From Candidatus Treponema merdequi (GTDB taxonomy: Bacteria > Spirochaetota > Spirochaetia > Treponematales > Treponemataceae): a stretch of DNA of 42,188 nucleotides. The translations under genes and the position numbers were made by a program. Below are positions 7,465 through 17,757 of the stretch, piece after piece. The notes below the pieces were generated by a model. It saw only the letters and a program-made list of their open reading frames with translations. It did no database searches and was not told the origin of the DNA. The DNA is taken from NCBI GenBank assembly GCA_018064525.1, contig JAGHVB010000052.1, positions 1 to 42,188 on the forward strand, written 5' to 3'. Within the stretch, counting starts at the first letter, position 1. Each line of letters starts with the position of its first letter.

Positions 7465-10400
7465 ATGCCACAGATAGTAGATCAAATCGAGTTAGAAAGA
7501 CTGGAACGTGAATATCAGAATTCTCTTGTAAAAATGTTCTGCCCGGATGCTGGTAAGAACAATGGAAATCCTTTTGACGGACTTGTGGTTGCAGAACCAT
7601 CATTTTCATTTGGAAAATTAAACTACCGCTATCTAGGTAATCTTGAATATCCCAAAGGCAGCGACAAAAGAAAAGATGGAGAAAAGAATTCTCCATTAAG
7701 AGAGGAAGATCTTCGTTTTTGGCTCAAGAGTCGTAGAAATAAAGATGGTTCTCCTGAATATACAGCCAGTCAGATAGACGAAGCAATTTCAACGCTCAAG
7801 AAAACAATCCTTCTTGACAAAGTTTCTAATCTTGTTGATGTGAACAATAAAGTTTATCAGCTTTTAATAAACGGTATAGAATCTCGTCCAACTCCAGATA
7901 AAAACGAAGAAAAAGTATGGTTCTTTGATTTTGAAAATTATTATGAAAATGATTTTGCATTGGCAGAAGAAGTTTCTTACATTGACTATTTGACCAGCAA
8001 AAGTGGTGACAATAAGAATGCTCGTCCTGATATCGTTGTTTATGTAAACGGAATTGCTCTTGCAGTTGTTGAATTAAAAAGAAGCATTGTAAACATTGAA
8101 CACGCAGTCAATCAGTCTTTGATAAATCAGAGAGAAGAAATACCAACATTCTTTACAACAGTTCAATTTATTGCTGCTGCAAGTGATAAACAAGTTGGTA
8201 AAAAAGGTTTCTTATATGGAACTGTAAATACTCCGATTCAGTTCTGGTGTCCTTGGAAACCTGACACAACAGATACAGGTGTTCACCTTACAGACAAACA
8301 GGCTCTTGAAGGTTTCTTTGATAAAACTGTAATTATGGATATGTTCCATTACGGCGTAATTGATGATGGTGGAATTAAAAAGATAATGCGTCCACATCAG
8401 TTATATGCATTAAGAGCAATTATGCCTCGCCTTCGTGCAAAAAATGGAGGTGTAATCTGGCATAGTCAGGGTAGTGGTAAATCACTTACTATGATCTGGA
8501 TTGCAAACTATATCAGATTAAATACAAAAGATTTCCCTGATCCTCGTGTTATTGTTGTTACTGACCGTACTGAACTTGATGCACAGATTGTAATAAACTT
8601 TGAACATTCAGGAAATTCTATTGCAAGAGCAACAAGTGCAGACAATCTTCTCGAATTACTTGCCAGTGGAGAAGGCTGGCTCATTAGCACCCTTATTCAT
8701 AAATTTGGACAGCGTATTGATGAAAAAGGCGAGAAAGTTGTTGGTGAAGATGACCCAGGAATTCCTCTTGAATTGTATCTAAAAGAACTTGAAAAGATTC
8801 TTGCCAAAAAATATCCAAACGGATTTACAGCAAAAGGTAAAACAAAATTTGTATTTGTAGATGAATGTCATAGAACTCAGAATGGAGTTCTTCACAAGGC
8901 TATGAGAAAAATCCTTGGTGATGATGTTACATTCATTGGTTTTACAGGAACTCCTCTTATCAAAGATAAGGAAGATAAAAAATCAAAACATGCTTCTCCA
9001 TATTCAATTTATATGAAAGCAGATAATCTAAGTCAGAACAGATTTGGACCTTTCATTCATAAATATCTGCACAAGAATGCAGTTGAAGATGGAGTTATTC
9101 TTGATCTTCAGTATGAAGCTAGAAACGTTGAAACAAAAATTAAGAAGCTTGATAAGGTTCAGGAAAAATTCGATGAATATACAAAGAATCTTTCTGAAGA
9201 TGAGAAGAAACAGCTTGAACGCAAGAAGAAGATAGAAGATCGCTGGGCAACTTTGGAAAGTATCTATACAACAAAGGAACGAATGCAACAGATCGCATAT
9301 TCAATTTTTGAAGATATGGAAAACCGTCCATTAAAGGAAAGTTGGTGTAATGCAATGCTTGTTGCTGATGATATTTATGCTGCTTATAAATACTATCAGT
9401 TCTTCCAATATAACGATGACAATACAATCCTTCGTGACCGCTGTGCAGTTGTAACAAGCTATGAAGCTCCATTTAAGGACCAGAGAAATCAGGTTCAGGA
9501 CAATGAATTCAAGAAATCAATGGAAGACTTCAAAGTTGATATGATGAAGAAGTCCTTTGAAAATGCCGGTGAAGTAGATATTGATGGAAAATCTGTAAAG
9601 ATTACTACAAGTGAACTTTATGAAAAGTGGGCAAAAAAACTGTTCAAAACAAAGCCTTCAAAAATGAAGCTTTTGATTGTTGTAGATAAACTTCTTACTG
9701 GTTTTGATGCCCCAACATGTATGTATCTATATATTGATAAAAAAATGGAAGATTACAATTTGTTCCAGGCAATCTGCAGAACTAATCGTCTTGGTTCAGA
9801 TATTAAAGAAGATGATGGAACTGTTATTAAATCTCATAAAGATTATGGAATGATTGTAGACTTCAAACATACATTTGATAAGATTCAAGATTCAGTAACA
9901 AAATTCAATGAAGGTGGATTCAGTAATTTTGAACCAGAAGACGTTGATGGACTTTTGGAAGATGCAATCAAATCAACTAAGAAAAGATTGGAATCTGCAA
10001 AGTCAGCTTTTGATTCATTGCGTGCAGATTTAGCAAGTCAGGGATTAAATAATGTTACTGATATTGCTAATTCATATGTTGCTCCAGTAAATGCGACAGA
10101 AGAAGAAAAGCAGGAATTGGAAGTACAGAAAGAATTATTCTATTCGATTACATCAAAATATGTTCGTGCATTTGATAATATTTCTAACTTCATTATCAAA
10201 GCTGGATATACAGAAGAAGAAGCAAAAGCTTTAAGAAATCTGTCTAAACTTGCAGGTCAGATGTATCACAAGACACAGATTGTAACAGATGATTACTTTG
10301 ACCCTAAATGTCGTGATACAGAAATGAGACTTCTTTTGGATCAGTATATTCATGCTGATGACTTTGAAACAATTATTCCGGCAACTGCTGATTTCTCATT

Positions 10401-10947
10401 CCTGGATAAAATCAATACAGATACAGATCTTGAGGAATTGGCAAAAAAACTTGAAGAAGAAGCTGGAAGTCAGCAATCTGCAGCAGAAGTTGTTTTAGCT
10501 CATACACGAAGCACCATCAATGACTACAAAGAACGGGACCAGGCTAAGTTTGATGAATTTGCCCCACGTCTCAAGGCATTAATTGATGAAATAAATAATG
10601 GAACAATTTCATTCAAAGACCAGATTATGCAGCAGCTAGAACTTTTGAAGAAATCAAAAGAAAAGAATTTACTTCCATCTGACTTAAATGAATTTGCAAA
10701 TATCAGGGCAACCAGTGTTTTATGGCGAAACCGAGAACAATGGTGTTGGGAAAATGAAGAAAGTAAAGTAATTGAAATTGTAAAGAAAGTAGTTCAGTAC
10801 ATTGATTACGATGCTCCTCATGGTTGGAAGGATCCATATTCAGTTGAGGCAGACTTTGTGAAAGAAGACCTAACTGCAATGTTTAAAGATGCTACTAAAG
10901 AGCAGATTTTTGAAATATATAAAATAGCAAATCAGAATTGGGACTAG
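7465..10947 (+). CDS. hsdR: Type I restriction enzyme endonuclease/translocase subunit HsdR
   Basis: HsdR pumps DNA and cuts unmodified DNA. At 1160 residues it is of normal size. The N-terminal nuclease domain has the PD-(D/E)xK residues in RPDIVVY (D189) and VVELKRS (E203, K205). The motor has Walker A HSQGSGKSL (333-341), VVTDRTELD, the Walker B box FVDECHRTQ (DECH at 466-469), motif III GFTGTPL (492-498) and, in lobe two, LLIVVDKLLTGFDAP and AICRTNRLG. The C-terminal helical region for HsdM/HsdS docking is complete. All catalytic residues are intact, so the enzyme should be active. It lies between the metallopeptidase gene (1-base gap) and hsdM (13-base gap). Confidence 0.96.
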   Translation: MPQIVDQIELERLEREYQNSLVKMFCPDAGKNNGNPFDGLVVAEPSFSFGKLNYRYLGNLEYPKGSDKRKDGEKNSPLREEDLRFWLKSRRNKDGSPEYTASQIDEAISTLKKTILLDKVSNLVDVNNKVYQLLINGIESRPTPDKNEEKVWFFDFENYYENDFALAEEVSYIDYLTSKSGDNKNARPDIVVYVNGIALAVVELKRSIVNIEHAVNQSLINQREEIPTFFTTVQFIAAASDKQVGKKGFLYGTVNTPIQFWCPWKPDTTDTGVHLTDKQALEGFFDKTVIMDMFHYGVIDDGGIKKIMRPHQLYALRAIMPRLRAKNGGVIWHSQGSGKSLTMIWIANYIRLNTKDFPDPRVIVVTDRTELDAQIVINFEHSGNSIARATSADNLLELLASGEGWLISTLIHKFGQRIDEKGEKVVGEDDPGIPLELYLKELEKILAKKYPNGFTAKGKTKFVFVDECHRTQNGVLHKAMRKILGDDVTFIGFTGTPLIKDKEDKKSKHASPYSIYMKADNLSQNRFGPFIHKYLHKNAVEDGVILDLQYEARNVETKIKKLDKVQEKFDEYTKNLSEDEKKQLERKKKIEDRWATLESIYTTKERMQQIAYSIFEDMENRPLKESWCNAMLVADDIYAAYKYYQFFQYNDDNTILRDRCAVVTSYEAPFKDQRNQVQDNEFKKSMEDFKVDMMKKSFENAGEVDIDGKSVKITTSELYEKWAKKLFKTKPSKMKLLIVVDKLLTGFDAPTCMYLYIDKKMEDYNLFQAICRTNRLGSDIKEDDGTVIKSHKDYGMIVDFKHTFDKIQDSVTKFNEGGFSNFEPEDVDGLLEDAIKSTKKRLESAKSAFDSLRADLASQGLNNVTDIANSYVAPVNATEEEKQELEVQKELFYSITSKYVRAFDNISNFIIKAGYTEEEAKALRNLSKLAGQMYHKTQIVTDDYFDPKCRDTEMRLLLDQYIHADDFETIIPATADFSFLDKINTDTDLEELAKKLEEEAGSQQSAAEVVLAHTRSTINDYKERDQAKFDEFAPRLKALIDEINNGTISFKDQIMQQLELLKKSKEKNLLPSDLNEFANIRATSVLWRNREQWCWENEESKVIEIVKKVVQYIDYDAPHGWKDPYSVEADFVKEDLTAMFKDATKEQIFEIYKIANQNWD

Positions 10948-10960
10948 GGAGAATATAGAA

Positions 10961-13378
10961 ATGGCAATTAAGAAATCACAGTTATATAGTGCACTTTGGG
11001 AATCCTGCAATGCTTTACGCGGCTCAATGGATGCTAGTCAGTATAAAAATTATGTACTTATGATTCTGTTTGTAAAATATCTCTCGGATAAAGCAAAAAG
11101 GGGAGAAACAAGACTTGTTGTTCCTGAAGGATGTAGTTTTGAAGACTTTGTAGAATTAAAGCAGTCATCAACTATTGGTGAAGAAATCAACAAGAAACTT
11201 GAAGCTATTCGCGAAGCCAATATCAAAGTAATTGGTAGTATAGAACTTCCTAACTTTAATCATCCAACTCAATTTGGTGAACCAAAAGAAAAGATCAAAA
11301 CATTGAGCAATTTAATTGGTGTATTCCAGAGAGATGAATTAGATTTCAGCAAGAACCGTGCAAACAATGATGATATTCTTGGTGATGCTTATGAATATTT
11401 GATGAAAAACTTCGCTGCAGAAAGTGGTAAAAGTAAAGGTCAATTTTATACTCCTGCAGAAGTAAGCCGTGTCATTGCACAGATTTTGAATCTCAAAGAA
11501 TTCCAAAGAGCAAGCAATACTATTTATGATCCTACTTGTGGTTCGGGTTCTTTGCTTTTAAGAGCACAGAGTTATACAGCAAATGGAAATGTTTCTTTGT
11601 ATGGTCAGGAAATGGACAATCAGACTGTTACACTGGCTAAACTTAATATGCTTTTACATGGTATTCAGAATCCACATATTGAACAGGGAGATACAATCAA
11701 TAATCCTAAATTCAAAAATGCTGGTGGCCTGGAAACATTTGATATTTGTATTGCTAATCCTCCTTTTTCTCAGAAATCCTGGCTCGGTGATGCAGGCATA
11801 GAAGATGTTTATCATAGATGGAGTGAAGATTATTGTCCTCCTGCAAAAAACGGAGACTATGCATTCTTACTTCACCTTATTTCTTCCATGAAAGAAGATA
11901 CTGGCCGCGGAGCTTGTATTCTTCCTCATGGTGTTCTGTTCAGAGGAAACGCTGAAGCAGTAATTCGTCAGTCGCTTATTGAAAAAAACTGCGTAATAGA
12001 AGGTATTATTGGACTTCCTCAGAACGTATTTTATGGAACAGGAATTCCAGCTTGTATTCTTGTAATTAATAAAAAAGATGCGGCTAACAGAAAAGGCATC
12101 TTTATGATAGATGCAAAAGAAGGTTTCAAGAAAGATGGCAATAAGAATCGCCTTCGAGAACAGGATATCCGTAAGATTGTAGATACCTGGAAAGCGAAAA
12201 AAGATGTTCCTCATTATGCTCGTTTTGTTCCATTAATAGAAATAAAAGAAAACGAATATAACCTTAATATTCCTCGATATATTGCAGCCGTGGATAAAGA
12301 GATTAAACAGAATATATCAGCACACCTTAATGGTGGACTTCCTGCTCATGATATTGATGAACAAATGGAAAGCTATTGGGACATACTTCCAAGCCTCAAG
12401 TCTGATTTGTTTAAGACTTCAAAATTCGACTCTTCTAGGTATGACTTGATACCAGCAAAAGAAGAAATCAGAGATGTAATACAGTCAAATAAGGATTTCG
12501 ACGTTCAAAAAGAAGCTTTCAATGAAAGCAGAGAATCATGGAACTCAGAAGTAAGAAAAACTTTGGACGCTTTTAGGCAGGATTCCAATCCAAAACCTCT
12601 TGGAGAATATTTAGGCGATTCAATTCTTTCAGTGTTCAGTAATAATACTTCTCTTGTAGACGCTTATGGTGTTTATGATATCTTGATGAATTATTGGAAC
12701 GATACTTTACAAGATGATTGTTACATGATTAATACTGATGGGTGGAAAGCGGAATATGTAAATCTTAAGAAAAAGCCTGCAACAGTTGCAGATATCGAAT
12801 GTGATTTGCTTCCTGTAAGTATCATCGTGAATGAATTCTTTGCCGCAGATAAAGCAGCTATTACAGATAAGGAATCTGAAGTTTCAACAAAAGAAACAGA
12901 AAAAGAAACAGCTGAAGAGAATATCTTAGCAGTTGAAGACTTTGAAGATGTTGCTTATACAATCAATGAAGAAGACGAAGAAAAAATTCTGAAATCTGAT
13001 GCAGAGTTGAAGAAATTGCTTAAAGATAAAGACATAACAGAAGAAAATAAGAACCTTATAAATAGTCTTCTTTCAAAGAAGGAAGAGTTGAAGAAACTTA
13101 AAGGTGAACTTAAAGATTTGAATTTGAAATTATTGGATTCAGTAAAAGCAAAATTTGAATCTCTTACAGAAGATGAAACCAAGAAACTTGTAATCGAAAA
13201 GAAATGGTTTGCTTCATTAGCAGAGAATATGACAACAGAATTGCAGAATGTAGTTCAGAAAATTGTAACTGAAGTAACTGAACTTCAAGAACGCTATGAA
13301 TGTACTTTGGACGAGTTGGAAGCTAATTGTAAAACTTTGACTGATAAAGTATCTGGCTATTTGAAGGAATTGGAGTAA
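10961..13378 (+). CDS. hsdM: Type I adenine methyltransferase subunit HsdM
   Basis: HsdM transfers a methyl group to adenine N6 in the site read by HsdS. The protein has the HsdM N-terminal helical domain (LWESCNALRGSMDASQYKNY, residues 13-32), SAM-binding motif I DPTCGSGSL (190-198), and catalytic motif IV NPPFSQKSW from 266. At 805 residues it is longer than the common 500-550 aa forms; the extra C-terminal part (about 640-805) is highly charged and strongly predicted to be coiled coil (repeated K/E-rich heptads such as LKKLLKDKD and KKEELKKLKGELK). AGGGAGA lies 8 bases before the ATG. Methylase motifs are intact, so host protection should work. Confidence 0.95.
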   Translation: MAIKKSQLYSALWESCNALRGSMDASQYKNYVLMILFVKYLSDKAKRGETRLVVPEGCSFEDFVELKQSSTIGEEINKKLEAIREANIKVIGSIELPNFNHPTQFGEPKEKIKTLSNLIGVFQRDELDFSKNRANNDDILGDAYEYLMKNFAAESGKSKGQFYTPAEVSRVIAQILNLKEFQRASNTIYDPTCGSGSLLLRAQSYTANGNVSLYGQEMDNQTVTLAKLNMLLHGIQNPHIEQGDTINNPKFKNAGGLETFDICIANPPFSQKSWLGDAGIEDVYHRWSEDYCPPAKNGDYAFLLHLISSMKEDTGRGACILPHGVLFRGNAEAVIRQSLIEKNCVIEGIIGLPQNVFYGTGIPACILVINKKDAANRKGIFMIDAKEGFKKDGNKNRLREQDIRKIVDTWKAKKDVPHYARFVPLIEIKENEYNLNIPRYIAAVDKEIKQNISAHLNGGLPAHDIDEQMESYWDILPSLKSDLFKTSKFDSSRYDLIPAKEEIRDVIQSNKDFDVQKEAFNESRESWNSEVRKTLDAFRQDSNPKPLGEYLGDSILSVFSNNTSLVDAYGVYDILMNYWNDTLQDDCYMINTDGWKAEYVNLKKKPATVADIECDLLPVSIIVNEFFAADKAAITDKESEVSTKETEKETAEENILAVEDFEDVAYTINEEDEEKILKSDAELKKLLKDKDITEENKNLINSLLSKKEELKKLKGELKDLNLKLLDSVKAKFESLTEDETKKLVIEKKWFASLAENMTTELQNVVQKIVTEVTELQERYECTLDELEANCKTLTDKVSGYLKELE

Positions 13379-13388
13379 GGGGAACTAT

Positions 13389-14603
13389 ATGATAAGAACA
13401 TTACACTGTAGTACAAATACCACAAACTATAACCTGTGTATTGAACATAAAGTAGCAGGTTTTTCTCATAGAGGTCCTGAATCTGGAGATTTAATTTATC
13501 TTCTTTACAAGGATGGCAAAAAAACAGTCTGTGGAGCTAGATTTGAGTTAGATCAGATTACAGATGAGAAACCATGGGAAGATGCAGATAATTATGTTTT
13601 GTGTTATTCAGTAAAAAATATAGAGTTTTGTAATTTCTTTGATTTGAGTTTCTTATCAGAAATAGGAGGACCTTATTGGCCTTTAAAATATTTACAAGCT
13701 AATAAAGCATTTGATGAGGTTGCAATAAATCGTATAAACGAGATTTTCACCCAAAACAAGTCAGATGTCAGAACATTTCCAAATGAACAAGATACTGTTG
13801 AAGAAGATGATGATGAAACTTCTATTTCTGATGATGAAAGAAATAAAATTAAAAAAGCAGTTCCAGATGCAGAAATTAAGATTATGGGAACATTTCAAAC
13901 AGTCAATTTCCGTAACGAAACTGATTCTTTCAGAGGTCTTGAAAAACTGGTATCTGACAATTTCTTTAAGCTTTTCCCTAATTATCCAGAAGAACACACA
14001 ATTTTAATTTCAGAAAATCGTTTATTTAAGACTCAACAAAAAAAGGAAACTGTTATTGGAGAATCCAGAATACCAGATGCTTTGATGATCACATTTGATA
14101 AAAACAGAGAAATTCCTTTGAGAGTTAGCCTTGTTGAATACGAATGTTATGGAGAAGGAAAACTTAAAACATCTGAAAAGTCGAAGTATATGAACTCTCA
14201 TATTATTCCTCAGCTTATGCAGTTTGCTTCAAGTTTCAGTACTATTACTGATAAAACTACACGAGATAATACAATCAACGACTGGATTGAGAAAATTGAA
14301 ACTACAGGAATTGATATACAGAAAATAACAAGATGGATGAAAGAACTTAATCCAGAAATTCAGGAAGCATTTGTAATCAGCCAGTTTGAAAAAGAATTAA
14401 AGAAAGCATTTAATGGAAATATCCATGTTTATTTGATTATTGATGAATTAAGCCCTGAACAGAAGGAAACAATCAAAAATATTATTGCTGCATTTAAATT
14501 GGAAACTGGGCAACCAATCATATTTGATTCAAATATAGTAAGACTTGTTCAGAAAATTAATTTTATTGATAGCAATTTTGAATACGGATTAACAGCTCAA
14601 TAA
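13389..14603 (+). CDS. Unrecognised protein with acidic linker and possible nuclease core
   Basis: I cannot assign this 404-residue protein to a named family. The first 125 residues (VAGFSHRGPESGDLIYLLY, then aromatic-rich beta segments) resemble an EVE/ASCH-like barrel in style only. A strongly acidic linker follows at about 137-150. The C-terminal part contains SRIPDALMITFD followed 14 residues later by VSLVEYECYGEG, which resembles the PD...ExE/K spacing of restriction-like nucleases with the lysine replaced. AAGGGGA lies 5 bases before the ATG and the gene starts 10 bases after hsdM, so it is part of the hsd transcript. It may be the sensor or a nuclease subunit of the following module; that is inference. 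Confidence 0.5.
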   Translation: MIRTLHCSTNTTNYNLCIEHKVAGFSHRGPESGDLIYLLYKDGKKTVCGARFELDQITDEKPWEDADNYVLCYSVKNIEFCNFFDLSFLSEIGGPYWPLKYLQANKAFDEVAINRINEIFTQNKSDVRTFPNEQDTVEEDDDETSISDDERNKIKKAVPDAEIKIMGTFQTVNFRNETDSFRGLEKLVSDNFFKLFPNYPEEHTILISENRLFKTQQKKETVIGESRIPDALMITFDKNREIPLRVSLVEYECYGEGKLKTSEKSKYMNSHIIPQLMQFASSFSTITDKTTRDNTINDWIEKIETTGIDIQKITRWMKELNPEIQEAFVISQFEKELKKAFNGNIHVYLIIDELSPEQKETIKNIIAAFKLETGQPIIFDSNIVRLVQKINFIDSNFEYGLTAQ

Positions 14604-14611
14604 GGTGAGAA

Positions 14612-15802
14612 ATGAACGAAAGTTTTGATTTTATCAATAATGTTTTTTTCACTGAAAAAGATAATGACATTTCAGGAACCTCACAGCGAGATCCTTTAGG
14701 ATTACAACCAATCTGGTCTTTTTATGGAAGACAGGTTATTAATCATTTAACTACGATCAGTACAAACATACATGGATTTCGAGAAGTTCTGTTGTGTCTT
14801 TCTATATGTAATGAACTTAATGGAATAAGAAAAGATTTGTCTTATTCAGATTTGATTCTCATTTTTGAGCAATTATTTATTTATACATCAATCAGCAAAA
14901 ATAAAATTGAAGGGATTCTGGGTGCTGATAATGGTAATGCCAGATTTATAGCTAATAATGGAAACCCAGAAATAAGCCATAAACAAACAATTTTAGTGCG
15001 TGAAATATCATTAGGATATTATGGTCGTTATAAAACACCGCTTTCAACAATGGGAATTATTGATAACAGAAGTGCTTTAGTTATTGACCAGGAACAGATT
15101 AAGAAATTTTATGATGAACCTCGATATTTGGAAATACTCACAGCATTCAAGAGTTTTGTAAATTCAAGCAACAAAAAATTTAATAATTTCAAAGCAAAAG
15201 AAGCTTTATATGAAGCTGTGTTTGGAAAATTCAGGGAAGGAGAATGCCATTTCTGGTTAGATAGATTGAATGAAATTAATGGTGAATCAAAGGAACTTAT
15301 GAAAGTTTGTTATGCATCAACAAATAATGATTCTACACCTGAGATTCTATTCACCTCTTTACAATCATATAAAGAAGTTTCAAATATCTTAAAACTTGAA
15401 CCATTCTTGAGATGTCTTGAAGAAATCTTCTATAAGGCAATGGCTGCAAAAAATGTAAGTTCTATAAAAGTTGATAATCTGAATGAACATGAAAAACGAT
15501 TTATAGAGTTTTGTAGTATAATAGATTATAACGATTCTCAATTATTCAATGCTCGAATTAAATACTTAAAAGAAAAATGTTCTCCTTTATCAGAAACCTA
15601 TATAGAAAATGTAATTAAGTATCATGAATTAGTTTGTCAGCAAAAGAAAAGTTCTGTATGGGTAGAATTGGATCCTGCAGGAAGACTCCAGTCATTTGTA
15701 AATTCAGAAGATGTCGAAATTGACATTAATCAATGGGGAAGGGATTATTACCTTTCTTCATTGAAATCAATTAAGGCAGAAATAGAGGAGTTCTCGAAAT
15801 GA
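14612..15802 (+). CDS. Unrecognised 396-aa protein of the PLD-helicase module
   Basis: The protein is soluble and mostly helical, with no signal peptide, membrane segment, P-loop or metal motif that I can see. The N-terminal stretch with DISGTSQRDPLGLQPIWSFYG and NHLTTIS is the most family-like part. A short Gly/Asn region (ILGADNGNARFIANNGNP, about 109-126) and the segment SLGYYGRYKTPLSTMGIID look like a conserved turn. It starts 8 bases after the previous gene behind AAGGTGAG and overlaps the PLD gene by 4 bases (ATGA). Its constant company would be the PLD protein and the helicase, so it is probably a subunit of that complex. I do not know its function. Confidence 0.5.
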   Translation: MNESFDFINNVFFTEKDNDISGTSQRDPLGLQPIWSFYGRQVINHLTTISTNIHGFREVLLCLSICNELNGIRKDLSYSDLILIFEQLFIYTSISKNKIEGILGADNGNARFIANNGNPEISHKQTILVREISLGYYGRYKTPLSTMGIIDNRSALVIDQEQIKKFYDEPRYLEILTAFKSFVNSSNKKFNNFKAKEALYEAVFGKFREGECHFWLDRLNEINGESKELMKVCYASTNNDSTPEILFTSLQSYKEVSNILKLEPFLRCLEEIFYKAMAAKNVSSIKVDNLNEHEKRFIEFCSIIDYNDSQLFNARIKYLKEKCSPLSETYIENVIKYHELVCQQKKSSVWVELDPAGRLQSFVNSEDVEIDINQWGRDYYLSSLKSIKAEIEEFSK

Positions 15803-17757
15803 GTAAAGAAAAAGAATTGAAAATTAGAGAATCTCTTAAGTTAGTTTATGATCTATTTTCACGAGTAGATGACTTTCTCTTTACTACGTATAACTATGAG
15901 CCGGATTTTTTCGATGAACATATTGTTTCATACCTAATGGGCTTTGATAGAAAGATAAGCACTATCGGGGAATTAAAAGATGCAGATGAATGGGTAAGAA
16001 ATAATCATGTAAGTGTCTATTATGATCGGAATGCTATGTCTCCAGGAACAAGTTGTCTTACAGTTCCAGTGTTTCCGCAAAATATAAAGACAGGCGGTGT
16101 ATTTCATCCAAAGGTTATTATTATTTATGGAATCCCAAAAGGTAAATCTAAAGCAACTGCTTATTTATTTGTATCTTCTTGTAATCTAACAGTATCTGGA
16201 TATGGTCGAAATAAAGAAGCATTTTCATGTGTCGAAATAAAATCAGCACAACTTGCAAACAGTGTTTCTGAATTTATCTACACACTGGATAATAATGGTG
16301 ATGAAGAAAGACATTCCGCTTTGCATGAATTTCTGAATAATATTAGAACGAAAGATGAAGATATTGAATTCTTATGGACTAATTCTGGGAAAGGAACAAA
16401 GTTAATTGACTATTTTAAAGAACAATCCTCAGGTGATTTAACAGTTGTTTCTCCATATTTTGATGAAAATGGACCTAGAAGTTTATTAGATGAACTTCCT
16501 AATAAAGGGAAAACAACAATTATTCCTGCCATTGATGGAGAAAATTATAACCTGCACAAGGGAGATTATGAGAAATTAAAAAATAATAAAATAGATTTCT
16601 ATGAATTACTAAATGAAGATGATACAAGGTTTATACATGCCAAGGTAATTAAATTTGGAAGTCAGCTTGTTGTTGGGTCATATAATTTTACTTCCGCAGC
16701 ATTAAAAGGCTTAAATTCGGAAGCCGCATTAATTTTCAGTAATTCAACTGACTTTAAATTCAACTTAAAGAATATTTCTGAGCAAAAATTATTGCCAGAT
16801 GGAAAATTAATTTCTAACCGTGATGAAGCTGGAATTGATAATAAAGTTCCATTTGTTTCTGTCATAATACAATGGAAAGAATCTAAAATATTTGTTACTG
16901 CTGAATATTTAGATAATGGTAAATATTCTTTAAGACTTGATGGAACTGCAGAAGATTTAATTACGGTGTTGCAAGAGAGTCAGGAAATTAGTATTACTGC
17001 AGAACTTGCTAATCATATATTAAGGCATAAAACATTTTCGATTTATAAGGATGGTATCATCTGTTTCAAAGGCTTAATTAATGAAATAGATTCAGGAGAA
17101 TATAGACCAGAGTTTAGTTGCGAATCCTTAAATGATTCAATAAGAGAATGGTTTACCTATTCTGGTGATGATAGTAATGAGAAACATAATTTAAGACTTA
17201 TAAATACAGAAGATGAAGAAACTGAAAAGGTTTTAGGAGTAACCCAAGAAGAAACTCAAGATATTTTTGATAATTATTATTTGGTTGCAAGAGCTCTTGA
17301 GAATTTACTTAAGCAAGTAGAAGAGAATAGAGTTAATTCATTTGATAAAGCTCCAGTTGCTCAACGGCGAACTGAAAAATATTGGGAACGATATAATGAG
17401 TGGGAAATAAAAAAGCGAAAGGCTGATCAAAATTTATATTCTTATTTGGTTACTAAACCAGGAAGTATAGAAAATATGATTACTTTCTTGGAAAAGGACC
17501 ATATGGAAGAAAAAAATAGAGATGTAGTTTATGAATGGCTTATTGTCAATTATTTACAATCAACTATATCTATGTTTCCTAAAAACCTTATTCATAACAA
17601 TGATGGAAATAAAGTTTATAAAGAAAAACTTTCATTATTATCAGAAAGATTAAATTTACTGGACAAAGATATTAATAAAAAGATTAGAAATAGCGTTGAT
17701 AAAAAATTCCTGGAATGGATAGAGACTGAATTTAAGAAGAGTAAAGACAATGTTTGA
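15799..17757 (+). CDS. Phospholipase D/Tdp1-like nuclease family protein
   Basis: Two PLD half-domains are visible. The first has FHPKVIIIYG (H103, K105) followed by VSSCNLTVSGYGRN (S126, N129); the second has FIHAKVIKFG (H280, K282) followed by VGSYNFTSAALKG (S294, N296) and NSEAAL with E308. The motifs follow the HxK...N form of Tdp1-like and prokaryotic PLD nucleases rather than the classical HKD form. The C-terminal half (about 345-652) has a beta domain and then a charged helical part with KYWERYNEWEIKKRK. PLD nucleases pair with helicases in DISARM and Mokosh, but neither architecture is reproduced here. It overlaps both neighbours (4 and 8 bases), so stoichiometric production with the helicase is likely. 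Confidence 0.75.
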   Translation: MSKEKELKIRESLKLVYDLFSRVDDFLFTTYNYEPDFFDEHIVSYLMGFDRKISTIGELKDADEWVRNNHVSVYYDRNAMSPGTSCLTVPVFPQNIKTGGVFHPKVIIIYGIPKGKSKATAYLFVSSCNLTVSGYGRNKEAFSCVEIKSAQLANSVSEFIYTLDNNGDEERHSALHEFLNNIRTKDEDIEFLWTNSGKGTKLIDYFKEQSSGDLTVVSPYFDENGPRSLLDELPNKGKTTIIPAIDGENYNLHKGDYEKLKNNKIDFYELLNEDDTRFIHAKVIKFGSQLVVGSYNFTSAALKGLNSEAALIFSNSTDFKFNLKNISEQKLLPDGKLISNRDEAGIDNKVPFVSVIIQWKESKIFVTAEYLDNGKYSLRLDGTAEDLITVLQESQEISITAELANHILRHKTFSIYKDGIICFKGLINEIDSGEYRPEFSCESLNDSIREWFTYSGDDSNEKHNLRLINTEDEETEKVLGVTQEETQDIFDNYYLVARALENLLKQVEENRVNSFDKAPVAQRRTEKYWERYNEWEIKKRKADQNLYSYLVTKPGSIENMITFLEKDHMEEKNRDVVYEWLIVNYLQSTISMFPKNLIHNNDGNKVYKEKLSLLSERLNLLDKDINKKIRNSVDKKFLEWIETEFKKSKDNV

